Source of the DNA: Bacillota bacterium
Lineage (GTDB): Bacteria > Bacillota > SHA-98 > UBA4971
Length of the DNA stretch: 64,000 bases
Assembly: GCA_014360195.1 (NCBI GenBank)
Contig: JACIXY010000006.1
Coordinates: 52,380-116,379 of the forward strand
Direction of reading: 5' to 3'
Made by a program: the position numbers and the translations under genes. Shown here one piece after another: positions 32,236 through 41,358 of the stretch. How positions within the stretch are numbered: the first letter of the stretch is position 1; each line of letters starts with the position of its first letter. A model generated the notes under the pieces. It ran no database searches. It worked only from the letters and a program-made list of their open reading frames with translations, and was not told the origin of the DNA.

Positions 32236-35151
32236 CTAAGCAAGATATGCTCTCGTGAGAGATTCGTCGTCAAGAAATCTTGCGGCAGGTCCTGTCCCCA
32301 CGATTCGCCCGGAGCGCAGCACGTAAGCACGGTCGGCGATGGCGAGTGCCGCCCGGGCGTTTTGCTCTACCAGCAGCACAGTCGTCCCCGCCCTCCTGAT
32401 GTCCTGGACCGTCTGCATGACCCTGTCAACGAGCACGGGCGCGAGGCCCATGGACGGCTCATCCATGCAGATGAGCTTCGGGTTTGCGATGAGCGCACGG
32501 GAGATCGCGAGCATCTGTTGCTCGCCGCCGGAGAGCGTCCCCGCCTTCTGGTGGCGCCTTTCGGCAAGCACCGGGAAGAGATCGAGGACTTGTTCTATGC
32601 GCTCGGCGGCCTTGCGCCGGTCGCCAAGGACGTACCCGCCGAGCTCGAGGTTTTCCAGGACGGAAAGCCCAGGGAAGATCCTGCGACCCTCTGGGACCAC
32701 TGCAATCCCAGCCCTTGCGATCTCGGAGGTGGGCATGCCGTCTATCCTCCGGCCCATGAACCGGATCTCTCCCTTCGCCGGACGGACGCGGCCGAGAATG
32801 GTCCTGAGCAGCGTGGACTTCCCAGCGGCATTGCTGCCGAGGACCGTCACGATCTCGCCGCTCTCCACATAGAGATCCACGCCCTGGAGGACCCTGACCG
32901 GGCCATACGACGAGTGAACGTCTTTTATCTCGAGTAGCGGCCCGCCGTTCTCTGCTACCCCGCGCCTCACTTCCGGGCGTCCAGGGCACTTGGTTCGCGG
33001 CCTTGGTAGCTTCACCTCCACCTGCTCGTGACGGGGCGCGTTCGCAGAAGCACAGGTTGCGCCTTCCTGGGTGGTATCTCCAACTTTCCCCGGCTCGTCG
33101 CGAGGTCCTGCCGGACGGTCGGCAGCGGTCCTCCGTTCCGCTCCCAGGTAGGCCCGCATCACCTCGGGGTTCGAAGCCACCTCGGCCGGCGTGCCCTCGG
33201 CGATCTTCTCGCCGTGGTCGAGGACGATCACACGGTCACACGTCTCGGCCACTACGTCCATGTGGTGCTCGATGACGACCACGGTGTACCCGTGATCCTT
33301 AAGCAGCCTGATCGCGTCGACCATCTCCTTGATTTCATCAGGCGTCATCCCTGCTGTGGGCTCGTCGAGCAGCAGGATGCGGGGCTTGGCCGCGAGCGCC
33401 CGGGCAAGCTCTACCCGGCGGCGGTCCGGATATGCGAGATCGCGCGCAGGCTCCGCCTCGCGCTCACGGAGGGCGCGCCCCAGGAAGCGCAGGGCATCGC
33501 GGGCGCTCGCGATCTCGGACGCCTCGCACGCCCGGAACGCCCGCGTGCGGAAGACCACCCCCGCAAGGTCGCGCCTTACTCGGAGATGACAACCGGCGAG
33601 GACGTTCTCGAGGACGCTCTGGCCCTCAAACAGCCTGATGTTCTGGAAGGTACGCGCGACGCCGAGGGCTGCTATCCCGTGGGACGGCAGGCCCACCACG
33701 CTCTTGCCGAAGACCCTGATATCTCCGGAGGAGGGCCTCGTGACGCCGGTGATGAGGTTGAAGAGCGTGGTCTTCCCTGCCCCGTTCGGTCCGATGATGC
33801 CGACCACCTCGCCCAGGCGCACCGTGAGGCTCACGCCGGCGAGGGCCGCAAGGCCGCCAAAGGTGCAGCGCACGTCGCGAACCTCGAGCGCGGGTTCGCC
33901 GGTCGCGGTCGCGGTCGCGGTTCCGGCCCTGGGCGTCGCCCCGGGTTCCATGCGCGCTCCGGGTGCCTGGGCCGGGCAGGGTTCCGCTTCCGGCGTCCGC
34001 CTGCTACGCCGCCTGGTGCGCCCAGGCTCAGACGAGGAGGACCCGGAACGCGCGGGGATTAGGCCTTGAGGGCGATATATCACGAGAAGCACGAGGGCGA
34101 CGCCGTAGATGAGCATTCTATACACGCTGTAGGCGCGCAGCATTTCTGGGAGGACTACCAGCGCAGCCGCCCCTGCGACGAGCCCCGGGAGGCTCCTCAT
34201 CCCGCCCAGGATGATCATGCAGTAGACAGTGATGGTTTCGGCCATCGTGAAGTTCTGGGGGAAGACCGCCCCCTGCCACGAGGCGAAAAGCGCGCCCGCA
34301 AGCCCCGCGAGCCCAGCTCCCCACAGAAACGCCATCACTCTGTACCGCGCCACATCCACGCCCATGCAGCCAGCGGCCACCTCGTCCTCGCGAAGCGCGG
34401 CCCACGCCCGCCCGATTCCGGAGCGCAGAAGGCGGCTGGTCACAAGTACGGATCCGACGGCGAACGCCCATATGAGGCAGTATGACATCTCGAGCGGCGC
34501 GAAGCTCACGCCGAGGATGCTCGGAGGGTCGATCCCCACTATTCCGTTAGGGCCGTTCGTGATGTTCACCGGTCGGTCCAGGTTGTTGAGGAGGATGCGG
34601 ACGATTTGCCCGAACCCCAGCGTCACCATGGCCAGGTAGTCCCCGCGCAGGTGAAGCGTGGGGAGGCTCACCACGAGCGCCGCGAGGACTGCCGCTGCGA
34701 CCGAGCATGCCGTGCTGAGGAGGAACGGCACATGCAGCCCGAAGTGGGGCGACGACAGGAACGCGTACACGTAAGCACCGATGCCGTAGAACGCGACGTA
34801 CCCGAGGTCGAGAAGCCCGGCCTCGCCGGCCACGATGTTGAGGCCGATGGCCAGTATGAGGTAAAGCCCGACGGTTCCACCCACGCGCAGGTAGTAAAAG
34901 TTACGCGTGAGAAGCGGGATGAGGGCGAGGAGGGCGACGCCAAGATACGCGGTCCCGGCACCGGGCGGGACGAGCAGCGACCGCGCAGCCGGAAGGGCGC
35001 GTGAAATCAAGGCTCGTAGCCCCGGGCCTCCGGCCGCGGCCATGCCTCGCTCCTGCCCGGAAGTTGTGGCGGCACAGGCGCCGCGCGCGTCGCCGGCTGC
35101 TACCGCGTCGCAGGATCCTCTCAACGTTACCACTCTTTCTTTATGCTTCAT
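32236..35151 (-). CDS. LivM-LivG-LivF fusion (permease and two ATPases in one chain)
   Basis: 971 aa, about the summed length of three Liv proteins. Residues 70-368 are a LivM permease (LPTLHLRGDYLAMVTLGF, ALREDEVAAGCMGVDV, ILGGMRSLPGLVAGA). A 50-residue Arg/Pro/Thr-rich linker ends in TATATATG. Residues 420-672 are a LivG ATPase with Walker A GPNGAGKTT and Walker B RILLLDEP. Its signature reads LAYPDRRRVELARAL, where family members have YGQQRR-like residues. A second linker (673-738) leads to LivF (739-971), with GSNAAGKST, LSGGEQQM and LICMDEPS. No stop codon separates the domains. Internal starts such as M401 could also yield a separate LivG-F product. Confidence 0.9.
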   Translation of the reverse strand: MKHKERVVTLRGSCDAVAAGDARGACAATTSGQERGMAAAGGPGLRALISRALPAARSLLVPPGAGTAYLGVALLALIPLLTRNFYYLRVGGTVGLYLILAIGLNIVAGEAGLLDLGYVAFYGIGAYVYAFLSSPHFGLHVPFLLSTACSVAAAVLAALVVSLPTLHLRGDYLAMVTLGFGQIVRILLNNLDRPVNITNGPNGIVGIDPPSILGVSFAPLEMSYCLIWAFAVGSVLVTSRLLRSGIGRAWAALREDEVAAGCMGVDVARYRVMAFLWGAGLAGLAGALFASWQGAVFPQNFTMAETITVYCMIILGGMRSLPGLVAGAAALVVLPEMLRAYSVYRMLIYGVALVLLVIYRPQGLIPARSGSSSSEPGRTRRRSRRTPEAEPCPAQAPGARMEPGATPRAGTATATATGEPALEVRDVRCTFGGLAALAGVSLTVRLGEVVGIIGPNGAGKTTLFNLITGVTRPSSGDIRVFGKSVVGLPSHGIAALGVARTFQNIRLFEGQSVLENVLAGCHLRVRRDLAGVVFRTRAFRACEASEIASARDALRFLGRALREREAEPARDLAYPDRRRVELARALAAKPRILLLDEPTAGMTPDEIKEMVDAIRLLKDHGYTVVVIEHHMDVVAETCDRVIVLDHGEKIAEGTPAEVASNPEVMRAYLGAERRTAADRPAGPRDEPGKVGDTTQEGATCASANAPRHEQVEVKLPRPRTKCPGRPEVRRGVAENGGPLLEIKDVHSSYGPVRVLQGVDLYVESGEIVTVLGSNAAGKSTLLRTILGRVRPAKGEIRFMGRRIDGMPTSEIARAGIAVVPEGRRIFPGLSVLENLELGGYVLGDRRKAAERIEQVLDLFPVLAERRHQKAGTLSGGEQQMLAISRALIANPKLICMDEPSMGLAPVLVDRVMQTVQDIRRAGTTVLLVEQNARAALAIADRAYVLRSGRIVGTGPAARFLDDESLTRAYLA

Positions 35152-35277
35152 GCCGATTGCAGCTCCTCAATTCGTGCATCCCGTCTTCCGAACTGGCCCT
35201 GGCAGTGCGGACACATCCTCCGCGTGCCCGTCCGTTGCTCCATTCCTCGTACGGTCATGCCCCATGCCCGCATATCC

Positions 35278-36207
35278 TCATACCTTCTCGTGCGCGTGTT
35301 CCCCCAGGATTCCCGCAGGCTTCAGTATAAGGGTTGCGATGAGCACGGAGAAAACAATGGCGTCCTTGTACACGGGCGCCACGAAGAGCACCCCGAGGCT
35401 CTCCGCAAGGCCCAGGACGATCCCGCCGGCCATGGCGCCCCTTATGCTCCCGATGCCTCCAAGCACGGCCGCAGTAAAGGCCTTCAGGCCTGCCGAGAAC
35501 CCCATGATGAAGTCCACCTGCATGTAGTAGAGTCCAATCATGACCCCAGCGACGCCCGCGAGCGCGGACCCGATCACGAAGGTCGCCGCGATCACCCCGG
35601 ACGTCCGGATGCCCATGTACTCGGCAGCTTCGGGGTCTTCGCTCGTAGCGCGCATGGCCTTGCCGAGCATGGTGCGGGAGACGGCGAAGTCAAGTGCCAG
35701 CATGATAGCCACCGACGCCACGACGATCGCAAGGCGCGTCGCCGAGATGGTGGCGTCTCCCACGCGAACGGTCCAGGTGGGCGGGATGAGCATCTCCGTC
35801 TGGTACGCCTTGGCACGCCCTGCGGTCAGCAACATCGCAGCGTTCTCCAGAATGATAGATACCCCGAGAGCCGAAATGAGCGGAGCGAGGCGCGAGCTTC
35901 CGCGCAGCGGGCGGTACGCAAAACGCTCGATGAGCCCTCCCAGGATGCTGGTAGCCGTCACCGCGGCCGTGGTCATGACTACGAGAACCGCGAAGGGGCT
36001 TGCCGCGAGCTCCCCGCTCCTGGTGAAGAGATAGAGGACTCCCCACCCGGCAAAGGCACCGACCATGAACACGTCCCCATGTGCGAAGTTGAGCATCTTG
36101 AGGATGCCGTAGACCATGGAGTAGCCAAGCGCGAGCAGGGCATATACACTGCCCAGTGTGAGGCCGTTCACGATCTGTTGGGGCAACTGCGCGAGTGCCT
36201 GTTCCAT
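35278..36207 (-). CDS. livH: LivH-type branched-chain amino acid ABC permease
   Basis: 309 aa from the ATG at 36207, after a GGGAGACGAG ribosome site. About eight TM segments; family blocks include QQIVNGLTLGSVYALLALGYSMVYGILKMLNFAHGD, ERFAYRPLRGSSRLAPLISALGVS, MRATSEDPEAAEYMGI, FSAGLKAFTAAVLGGIGSIRGAMAGG and KPAGILGE. It pairs with the LivM part of the downstream fusion to form the channel. It is 350 nt after livK and 126 nt before the fusion gene. Confidence 0.95.
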   Translation of the reverse strand: MEQALAQLPQQIVNGLTLGSVYALLALGYSMVYGILKMLNFAHGDVFMVGAFAGWGVLYLFTRSGELAASPFAVLVVMTTAAVTATSILGGLIERFAYRPLRGSSRLAPLISALGVSIILENAAMLLTAGRAKAYQTEMLIPPTWTVRVGDATISATRLAIVVASVAIMLALDFAVSRTMLGKAMRATSEDPEAAEYMGIRTSGVIAATFVIGSALAGVAGVMIGLYYMQVDFIMGFSAGLKAFTAAVLGGIGSIRGAMAGGIVLGLAESLGVLFVAPVYKDAIVFSVLIATLILKPAGILGEHAHEKV

Positions 36208-36560
36208 GGGACTCGTCTCCCACCTCTCCATCTCCATGTTGCCGTCGCTGTCACTGCCACTGTTGTTGCCGCTGTCCAAGCATACATTCGCGTTCCCTGG
36301 TCCTGGCCCGGGTCCTGTCCCGCAGGCATCTCGTCTGATTCCTGGCCATCTACCACATATTCGGGCGGATGCCAGGACCGTGGCGCGGGCGCGCCCAGGC
36401 GGGTCGGCGTCCCATCCCCCATCGAGTTGCGACGGCGGATAACGGCGGATGGTGATGTCGCCGGCGCGCCCGCGCCTTACGGCAGCCTGTGCGCGGACTC
36501 GGACGACCTGGGAAGCGCGCGCAGGCAGTCCGTTGGCGGCCCGCGCTGGCCTTGCCACGG
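36208..36560. other. livK-livH intergenic stretch
   Basis: GC-rich, without a coding-like ORF. Near livH it contains a short-period repetitive tract (GTTGCCGTCGC, GTCACTGCCACTGTTGTTGCC; about 36238-36278). Such gaps after livK often carry RNA hairpins that raise the relative level of binding protein, but no single dominant stem was seen here. Confidence 0.4.
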
Positions 36561-37820
36561 TCACCGGACCTCGGCTGGGTACTCCTTGACCTGGACGAAG
36601 TCGCCGCCCTTCACCTGGAACACGTAGATGCTCGCGCCGACTACGTCGCCCTTGGCGTTGAAGCTCACCGGGAATCCGAGTATGCCCCGGTAACCCCGGG
36701 TATTGTGGACCGCCTCCAGCACCGCGGCCCGCGTGAGCCCGGCGGGGTTATTCCCGGCGGCCTTCCTCATGGCCTCTATCAGGATCTTCGTCGCCTCGTA
36801 GCTTTGCCCTGAGAAGATACTCATAGCACCGTACTTGCTCTCGAACTTCTTGATGAACCCTTGCGCCTCGGGCACGTCCTTGATGTCGCGGCCTATGGCT
36901 GTCACATACATGCCCTCGGCTGCTCCGCCGGCGCCCGCAATAAGCTGGTCCCTCTCTTTGAGGCCGTCCCCTCCCATCAGCTTGGTCCGAAGGCCGAGCC
37001 CGACCGCCTGTTTGATGAGGGCCGCGGCCTGGGCAGGGTTCGGGAGTGCGAGGTACAGGAGCTCCGGTGCTGCGGCCTTGACCTTCGTCAGAATGGGTGA
37101 GAAGTCCCTATCCTCTGGAGTTATCTGCCCGCGCGTGACCCTGACGCCTGCCTTTTCAAGCGCAGCGGCGACCTGGTCCGCAAGGCCCTGTCCGTACGCG
37201 CCCTTGTCGTCGATTATGTACGCGTTCTTCGCGCCTAGCTCTTCCACTATGAATCTCGCCGCGGCCGGCCCCTGGGCGTCGTCCCTCGGGCATATCCTGT
37301 GCATGACTTTATACCCGAGTTCGGTCAGGGACGGGTTCGTGGCGGACTGGCTTATAATCACCAGTCCTGCCCGCTGGTACGTCGGCAGGGCAGCGTTCAC
37401 GGCACCGCTGTTCATCGGTCCCACCACGCCGAGCACGCTCCTGTCCATGGCAAACTTATCGGCGACGATGACGGCCCGTGCGGGGTCGCCCGCGTCATCC
37501 CCAACCACGATTTCGATCTTCCTTCCCCCGACGCCGCCTTCGGCGTTTGCCTCATCCACTGCCATCCGGATGGCGTTGAGGGAGTCGAGGCCGATCTTGG
37601 AGAGATCCCCCGTGAACGGCCCTGCGGCGCCGATCTTGACCGGCGGCAGCTCTGTGCCGAAGGCAAGACCCGTGCCCATGCCCAGGGCGAGCACCACCAG
37701 GACCGCAAGGCGCAGCGCAGTGCGGGCGCCCGCGGCTGCCCTGACTCCGGCCACACCCATCCTCATCCTGATCCTGCTCCTTACTTTCTTCTGATTCCGA
37801 CGTGAAACCACCAGCTTCAT
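36561..37820 (-). CDS. livK: LivK-type periplasmic binding protein
   Basis: 419 aa. ATG 37820 follows a strong AGGAGG-type site. A long basic signal peptide (TALRLAVLVVLALGMGTGLAFG) precedes the type I binding fold: PPVKIGAAGPFTGDLSKIG, AVDEANAEGGVGGRKIEIVVGDDAGDP, VLGVVGPMNSGA, LVIISQSATNPSLTE, AYIIDDKGAYGQGLAD. It delivers a branched-chain amino acid or a related solute to the LivH/LivMGF complex. It lies 22 nt after the AOR gene, so transporter and oxidoreductase share the T-box transcript. Ligand identity cannot be read from sequence. Confidence 0.93.
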   Translation of the reverse strand: MKLVVSRRNQKKVRSRIRMRMGVAGVRAAAGARTALRLAVLVVLALGMGTGLAFGTELPPVKIGAAGPFTGDLSKIGLDSLNAIRMAVDEANAEGGVGGRKIEIVVGDDAGDPARAVIVADKFAMDRSVLGVVGPMNSGAVNAALPTYQRAGLVIISQSATNPSLTELGYKVMHRICPRDDAQGPAAARFIVEELGAKNAYIIDDKGAYGQGLADQVAAALEKAGVRVTRGQITPEDRDFSPILTKVKAAAPELLYLALPNPAQAAALIKQAVGLGLRTKLMGGDGLKERDQLIAGAGGAAEGMYVTAIGRDIKDVPEAQGFIKKFESKYGAMSIFSGQSYEATKILIEAMRKAAGNNPAGLTRAAVLEAVHNTRGYRGILGFPVSFNAKGDVVGASIYVFQVKGGDFVQVKEYPAEVR

Positions 37821-37842
37821 CTCTCCTCTACCTCCTTGCTTT

Positions 37843-39753
37843 TTATTGGTCGACTATCGGCACGTCCCGCTCTGCGAGGCGACTTGCCCACTCGTCTAGG
37901 CCCAGCCTTCTCAACGTAGACGCGGTCGGGACGCCGGTCCTGACATCCCACCCCCTGGCCTTGTAATACTCGTCGAGCATCTCGTCGAGGGCGACCGTGC
38001 TGCCGCTTGTCGCCCCGCACCCGGCGGGCATCGGCTCTTCCCTGAAGCGCCTGGGAAGCGTGTCGTCGCTTCGGCGGATCCCAAGGGCGGTGATGAAGCA
38101 ACGTTCGAGGTTGACGATGCGCTCGCAGGCAGCCTGCACCTCGGCGCCGTCGAAGTCGAAGCCTGTTGCAGCCCGGAGGACCGTGGCGGCGTCATCGAAC
38201 GGCAGGACCTCCATGTTCACGATGGTGTTCTTGCACGCATCGAGCGAGTCAGCGAGGGCGCACAGCTCCTCGAAATGCTTGACGACACGGCCTTTGCCCT
38301 TGTGCTCGAGCCTGAAGGCTGCTTCCCTTGCCCCGAACCTTCGCACGGCCGCCTCGGCATCCTGGGTGAACTCGAAGGACGGCTCTGACCGGAGGTGGTC
38401 GCCGCCGCGGCTTGCGACCGCGTTGCCCAGCGCGTAACCCTTGATGCCCCTGGGGTCAGCCATGAATATCTCGAGGCCTTTCACGTGCATGGCGAGGTCC
38501 TCGCTGCCCCGGCCGATCTTGCGCGCGGCTTCACGGACCCCATCTGCGAGCACGTCTCCGAAGCCCTCGCGCGATGCGATCTTGCGGACCAGGGTTTGCA
38601 CGGCGCCGATGTTTCCCCAGGTAAGGTCGAGCCCGTCGGCCTCTTTGCGCGAGATGATCCCGCGCTCGAAACACTCCATGGCAAAGGACACGCACTCCGC
38701 CGTGGAAATAGCGTCCATCCCGGCGCGATTGCACATGTCGAGGGTGGCAAGGCCGGCCTCAAGGTCTCGGACGCCGACACGTGAGGTGAAGCCCGCAAGG
38801 CCCTCGAACTCCGGTCCCTCACTCTTGAGGCCGGCGTATGGCCCGGACTTCACCTCGAAGAACCTGCTGCATGGGATGGTGCACGAAAAGCACGCCTTGC
38901 CCTTTACCCTGAGGCGCGCGGCAAGCGTCTCGCCGCTCACTTCGTCCGCATGCTCGAACCTTCCCGTCTGGAAGTGGCGGGTGGCGAGGCACCCCGCCGC
39001 ATTGAGGGCCGAGAGGAGCCTCGTGGTGCCTAGGGCGACCCTGGGCTTATACTCCGGGTGGCTTAAGATCCTTGTGTCCAGCGCTCTAATGAAATCGAGG
39101 AACTCATCCGGGCGCGCGACCTCCAGGGGTCTTGTGCCGCGAACGACGACCGCCTTGAGTCCCTTGGACGCCATCACTGCACCCATTCCGGTCCGCGCTG
39201 CGGCGCGGACGAGGTTGCAGAAGATCCCTGAGAATTTCACCCCGCGCTCCGCAGCGGGGCCGATGCATGCGACCTGGGCGCGGCGTCCGTGTCGCGCAAG
39301 GAGCGCCTTTTGTGTTTCCCACACGTCGAGGCCCGCGAGGTCCACGGCGGGAAGGACCTCGGCCCCATCGTCGGATATGAAGAGATAAGAAAGCCTGTCG
39401 GCGCGTCCGCGTATGATAACCTGATCGTACCCGGCGAATTTGAGCTCTGGTCCGAAAAACCCGCCGGCGTTGGAGTCCCCGAGTATCCCGGTCTGAGGGG
39501 ACTTCGAGGTGAAGTTCACACGGGCAGCGCCGGGGAAGAGCGTGCCGTCGAGGGGGCCCGTGCCGATGATGAGGACGTTCTCGGGGGAGAGTGGATCGAC
39601 GTCAAGGCCGATCTCGCGGACGAGCCGCGCGACGTTGAGCCCGCGCCCGCCGATATACCGCCGGGCCGAAGCGAGGTCAAGTCCTTCGGCTGAGACTTTG
39701 CCGGCGCCAAGATCGACATCGAGTATCCTGCCTGCGTAGCCGTATGACTTCAT
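37843..39753 (-). CDS. Tungsten-type aldehyde:ferredoxin oxidoreductase (AOR family)
   Basis: 636 aa. AORs oxidise aldehydes to acids and pass electrons to ferredoxin, using a bis-pterin tungsten cofactor and one [4Fe-4S]. Visible are the N-terminal GGRGLNVARLV and RVNFTSKSPQTGILGDSNAGG (pterin-binding), GPAAERGVKFSGIF, TGMGAVMASKGLKA, the cluster motif CFSCTIPC (around residue 290), KSEGPEFEGL, and SLDACKN near the C-terminus, which supplies the fourth ligand. Its start overlaps the stop of the ferredoxin-fusion gene (TGATG), so the two are translationally coupled. That gene is the likely electron partner. The aldehyde substrate is unknown. Confidence 0.93.
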   Translation of the reverse strand: MKSYGYAGRILDVDLGAGKVSAEGLDLASARRYIGGRGLNVARLVREIGLDVDPLSPENVLIIGTGPLDGTLFPGAARVNFTSKSPQTGILGDSNAGGFFGPELKFAGYDQVIIRGRADRLSYLFISDDGAEVLPAVDLAGLDVWETQKALLARHGRRAQVACIGPAAERGVKFSGIFCNLVRAAARTGMGAVMASKGLKAVVVRGTRPLEVARPDEFLDFIRALDTRILSHPEYKPRVALGTTRLLSALNAAGCLATRHFQTGRFEHADEVSGETLAARLRVKGKACFSCTIPCSRFFEVKSGPYAGLKSEGPEFEGLAGFTSRVGVRDLEAGLATLDMCNRAGMDAISTAECVSFAMECFERGIISRKEADGLDLTWGNIGAVQTLVRKIASREGFGDVLADGVREAARKIGRGSEDLAMHVKGLEIFMADPRGIKGYALGNAVASRGGDHLRSEPSFEFTQDAEAAVRRFGAREAAFRLEHKGKGRVVKHFEELCALADSLDACKNTIVNMEVLPFDDAATVLRAATGFDFDGAEVQAACERIVNLERCFITALGIRRSDDTLPRRFREEPMPAGCGATSGSTVALDEMLDEYYKARGWDVRTGVPTASTLRRLGLDEWASRLAERDVPIVDQ

Positions 39754-40562
39754 CAGATGTTTCCCTCCTGGTCTCCTGGTGTGCCCTGGGCGGATGCGCG
39801 ATAGGGAGCGCCGGGTCTGGGAGCCTTCTCGCTAACTCCAGCCAGGCCGTACGAGATGGCTCCCGTTGGGCACCGCCTTACGCACTCCGGGTCCCCGCCG
39901 CAGAGGTCGCAGATGAGCGGGGCTCCTCTTTCGGGGTGGAGCGTAATGGCGTCGAACGGGCATGCTCTGACGCAGGCGCCGCACCCGCCACACAGGGCCT
40001 GGTCCACCAGGACGCACCTCGTTTCAGGGTCGCGCGAGAGGGCTCCACTTGGGCATGCCTCCACGCACCTCGCGTTTCCGCACTGCCTGCATACCAGCGG
40101 ACGGTCGATCCCGTCCTCATCGACTTTGGCCACGTGTATCCTCGACAGCAAGTCGGAGAACTTTCGCTCGTGCGTAAAGCTGCAGATGAGCTCACATGCC
40201 CGGCACCCTGCGCAGAGCTTTTCGTTCACGAGCATCCTGGGGCGCGGACCCCGCGGGCCATGTTCCGTCTTTCCCTCACCGGCCGGTTGGCCCACCCGCT
40301 CGATCCGGAATATGACCATGCCGTTTGGGTCGGGGCACGCTACCCGGACGGTGTTCGAGAGCCAGTCGTTGTCCTCGACGATGTTGCGTTGCTTTGCCGG
40401 GAGCATTGGGAGAATGCTCTGAAGCGCCCACAGGCACATGAACTTTCCATCGGGGATCGTGATGCGCCCCCCGCTGACCTCGAAGTAGTCTCCAACCTCC
40501 ATCGGAAGGTCGCAGAACCCGCGAATCTCGTCAACCACAACCCTCAGATCGTACATCTTCAA
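39753..40562 (-). CDS. TIGR04076-like domain fused to a double-cluster ferredoxin
   Basis: About 269 aa. The TTG at 40562 follows GGAGG; an upstream ATG at 40574 is possible. Residues 1-90 match TIGR04076-type proteins (KMYDLRVVVDEIRGFCDLPMEVGDYFEV, MCLWALQSILPMLPAKQRNI, NTVRVACPDPNGMVIFRI). Residues about 110-240 are a HycB/DmsB-like ferredoxin with at least four cysteine groups (LCAGCRACELICSF, CRQCGNARCVEACPSG, CGGCGACVRACPFDA, CDLCGGDPECVRRCPTG). That suits electron transfer for the AOR encoded immediately downstream, with overlapping start. It is the first gene after the T-box. Confidence 0.85.
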   Translation of the reverse strand: MKMYDLRVVVDEIRGFCDLPMEVGDYFEVSGGRITIPDGKFMCLWALQSILPMLPAKQRNIVEDNDWLSNTVRVACPDPNGMVIFRIERVGQPAGEGKTEHGPRGPRPRMLVNEKLCAGCRACELICSFTHERKFSDLLSRIHVAKVDEDGIDRPLVCRQCGNARCVEACPSGALSRDPETRCVLVDQALCGGCGACVRACPFDAITLHPERGAPLICDLCGGDPECVRRCPTGAISYGLAGVSEKAPRPGAPYRASAQGTPGDQEGNI

Positions 40563-40694
40563 TGCTGCCTCCATGCTTCTGTGTTGGCGGTCGCCCGGCA
40601 GGCCAACCTGGTGGCCAGCCTCGTGTGCCTCGAAAGCTTTTCCGCCGGACGGCGACGGCGAGGGCGAGACTCGCATCCCGACGCCATGGCCAAC

Positions 40695-40722
40695 AAAAAA
40701 GCCCGTCCCGTAAGGGACGAGC
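40695..40722 (-). terminator. T-box-controlled intrinsic terminator
   Basis: On the minus strand GCTCGTCCC-TTAC-GGGACGGGC forms a 9-bp stem followed by TTTTTTG. It lies directly after the T-box sequence, as expected for a terminator/antiterminator switch. Confidence 0.88.
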
Positions 40723-41117
40723 TCAATGATGTGCCCGTGGTGCCACCCTCGTGAGGTAGGAGAGCCCTACCACACTCGTTCCCAGGATACGGCCTTCGGA
40801 GATAGCTCAGCCAGCGATATCCCTGCCCTGTAACGGTGGCTTCCGGCTTAGCCTACTCAGTCGGGCCATCGCGTGCGCTCCCTTGCGCCTTGCGGCCTGT
40901 GTCCCATCATGCACCTTCGCGGCGTCGCGGCGACCGCGCGCGTGCCGACCTTTCAGCCTGCGACTCTGGGGCCCACTCGCCACACCCATCTCCGCGGGGC
41001 TTGCACCGTCCCCCGCTCGCTCCGGATAAGGGCCTTCCGTGGCGACCTTCCCCTTCAACGCCTTTGCGCTGCTCTGTGTTTCAGTTCTCGCTTCCGGCTC
41101 CGTCTACGGCTCCGGTT
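40695..41117 (-). promoter_or_regulatory. T-box leader (tRNA-sensing) of the Fd/AOR/liv operon
   Basis: The 14-nt T-box AGGGTGGCACCACG is on the minus strand (plus 40736-40749), preceded by the GGTAGG-GCTCT-CCTACC stem and followed by the terminator. Upstream, AGCGAGCGGGGGACGG and GTGCAAGCCCCGC form the apical part of Stem I. TCGCCAC and GTGGCGA make a perfect 7-bp stem below it. Unloaded cognate tRNA would pair with the T-box and permit read-through. The specifier codon could not be assigned with confidence, so the sensed amino acid is unknown. Confidence 0.85.
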
Positions 41118-41123
41118 GCTCCT

Positions 41124-41153
41124 ATTCTAGCAACATCTTTCCTCCGTTGTCAA
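41124..41153 (-). promoter_or_regulatory. Promoter of the T-box operon
   Basis: On the minus strand a perfect TTGACA (plus 41148-41153), 18-bp spacer and TAGAAT (plus 41124-41129). The start is expected near 41117, giving a leader of about 420 nt before the terminator. Confidence 0.75.
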
Positions 41154-41248
41154 CAGTGGATTTTGGCCCTCGATTCCTGCCACGGGGCAGTCTCGCCTGG
41201 TTTTGCACAGGCAGCGTTTTACACGGGGCACCTTTGCGCTGCCACTTC

Positions 41249-41277
41249 TTGCCACCCCAGGTGCGGCGTGTTATACT
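41249..41277 (+). promoter_or_regulatory. Promoter of the Uma2-family gene
   Basis: TTGCCA (41249-41254), 17-bp spacer, TATACT (41272-41277), about 80 nt before the ATG at 41359. Confidence 0.65.
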
Positions 41278-41358
41278 TGAGGTGGCCTCGCCATGTGAAG
41301 CATCGGGTGATCGGGTCCACGATTGTGGAGGCGGCCCGGTGGCGAGAGGTGAGCGTTC

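Noticed and set aside
35143..36627. 494-codon plus-strand ORF over livH cluster 1
   Set aside because: Antisense to LivH, with low-complexity His/Arg/Asp composition.
40981..41117. Assigning a specifier codon (for example a Val GTG) to the T-box
   Set aside because: The candidate internal loop in Stem I is ambiguous by eye; several triplets fit. A covariance alignment is needed.
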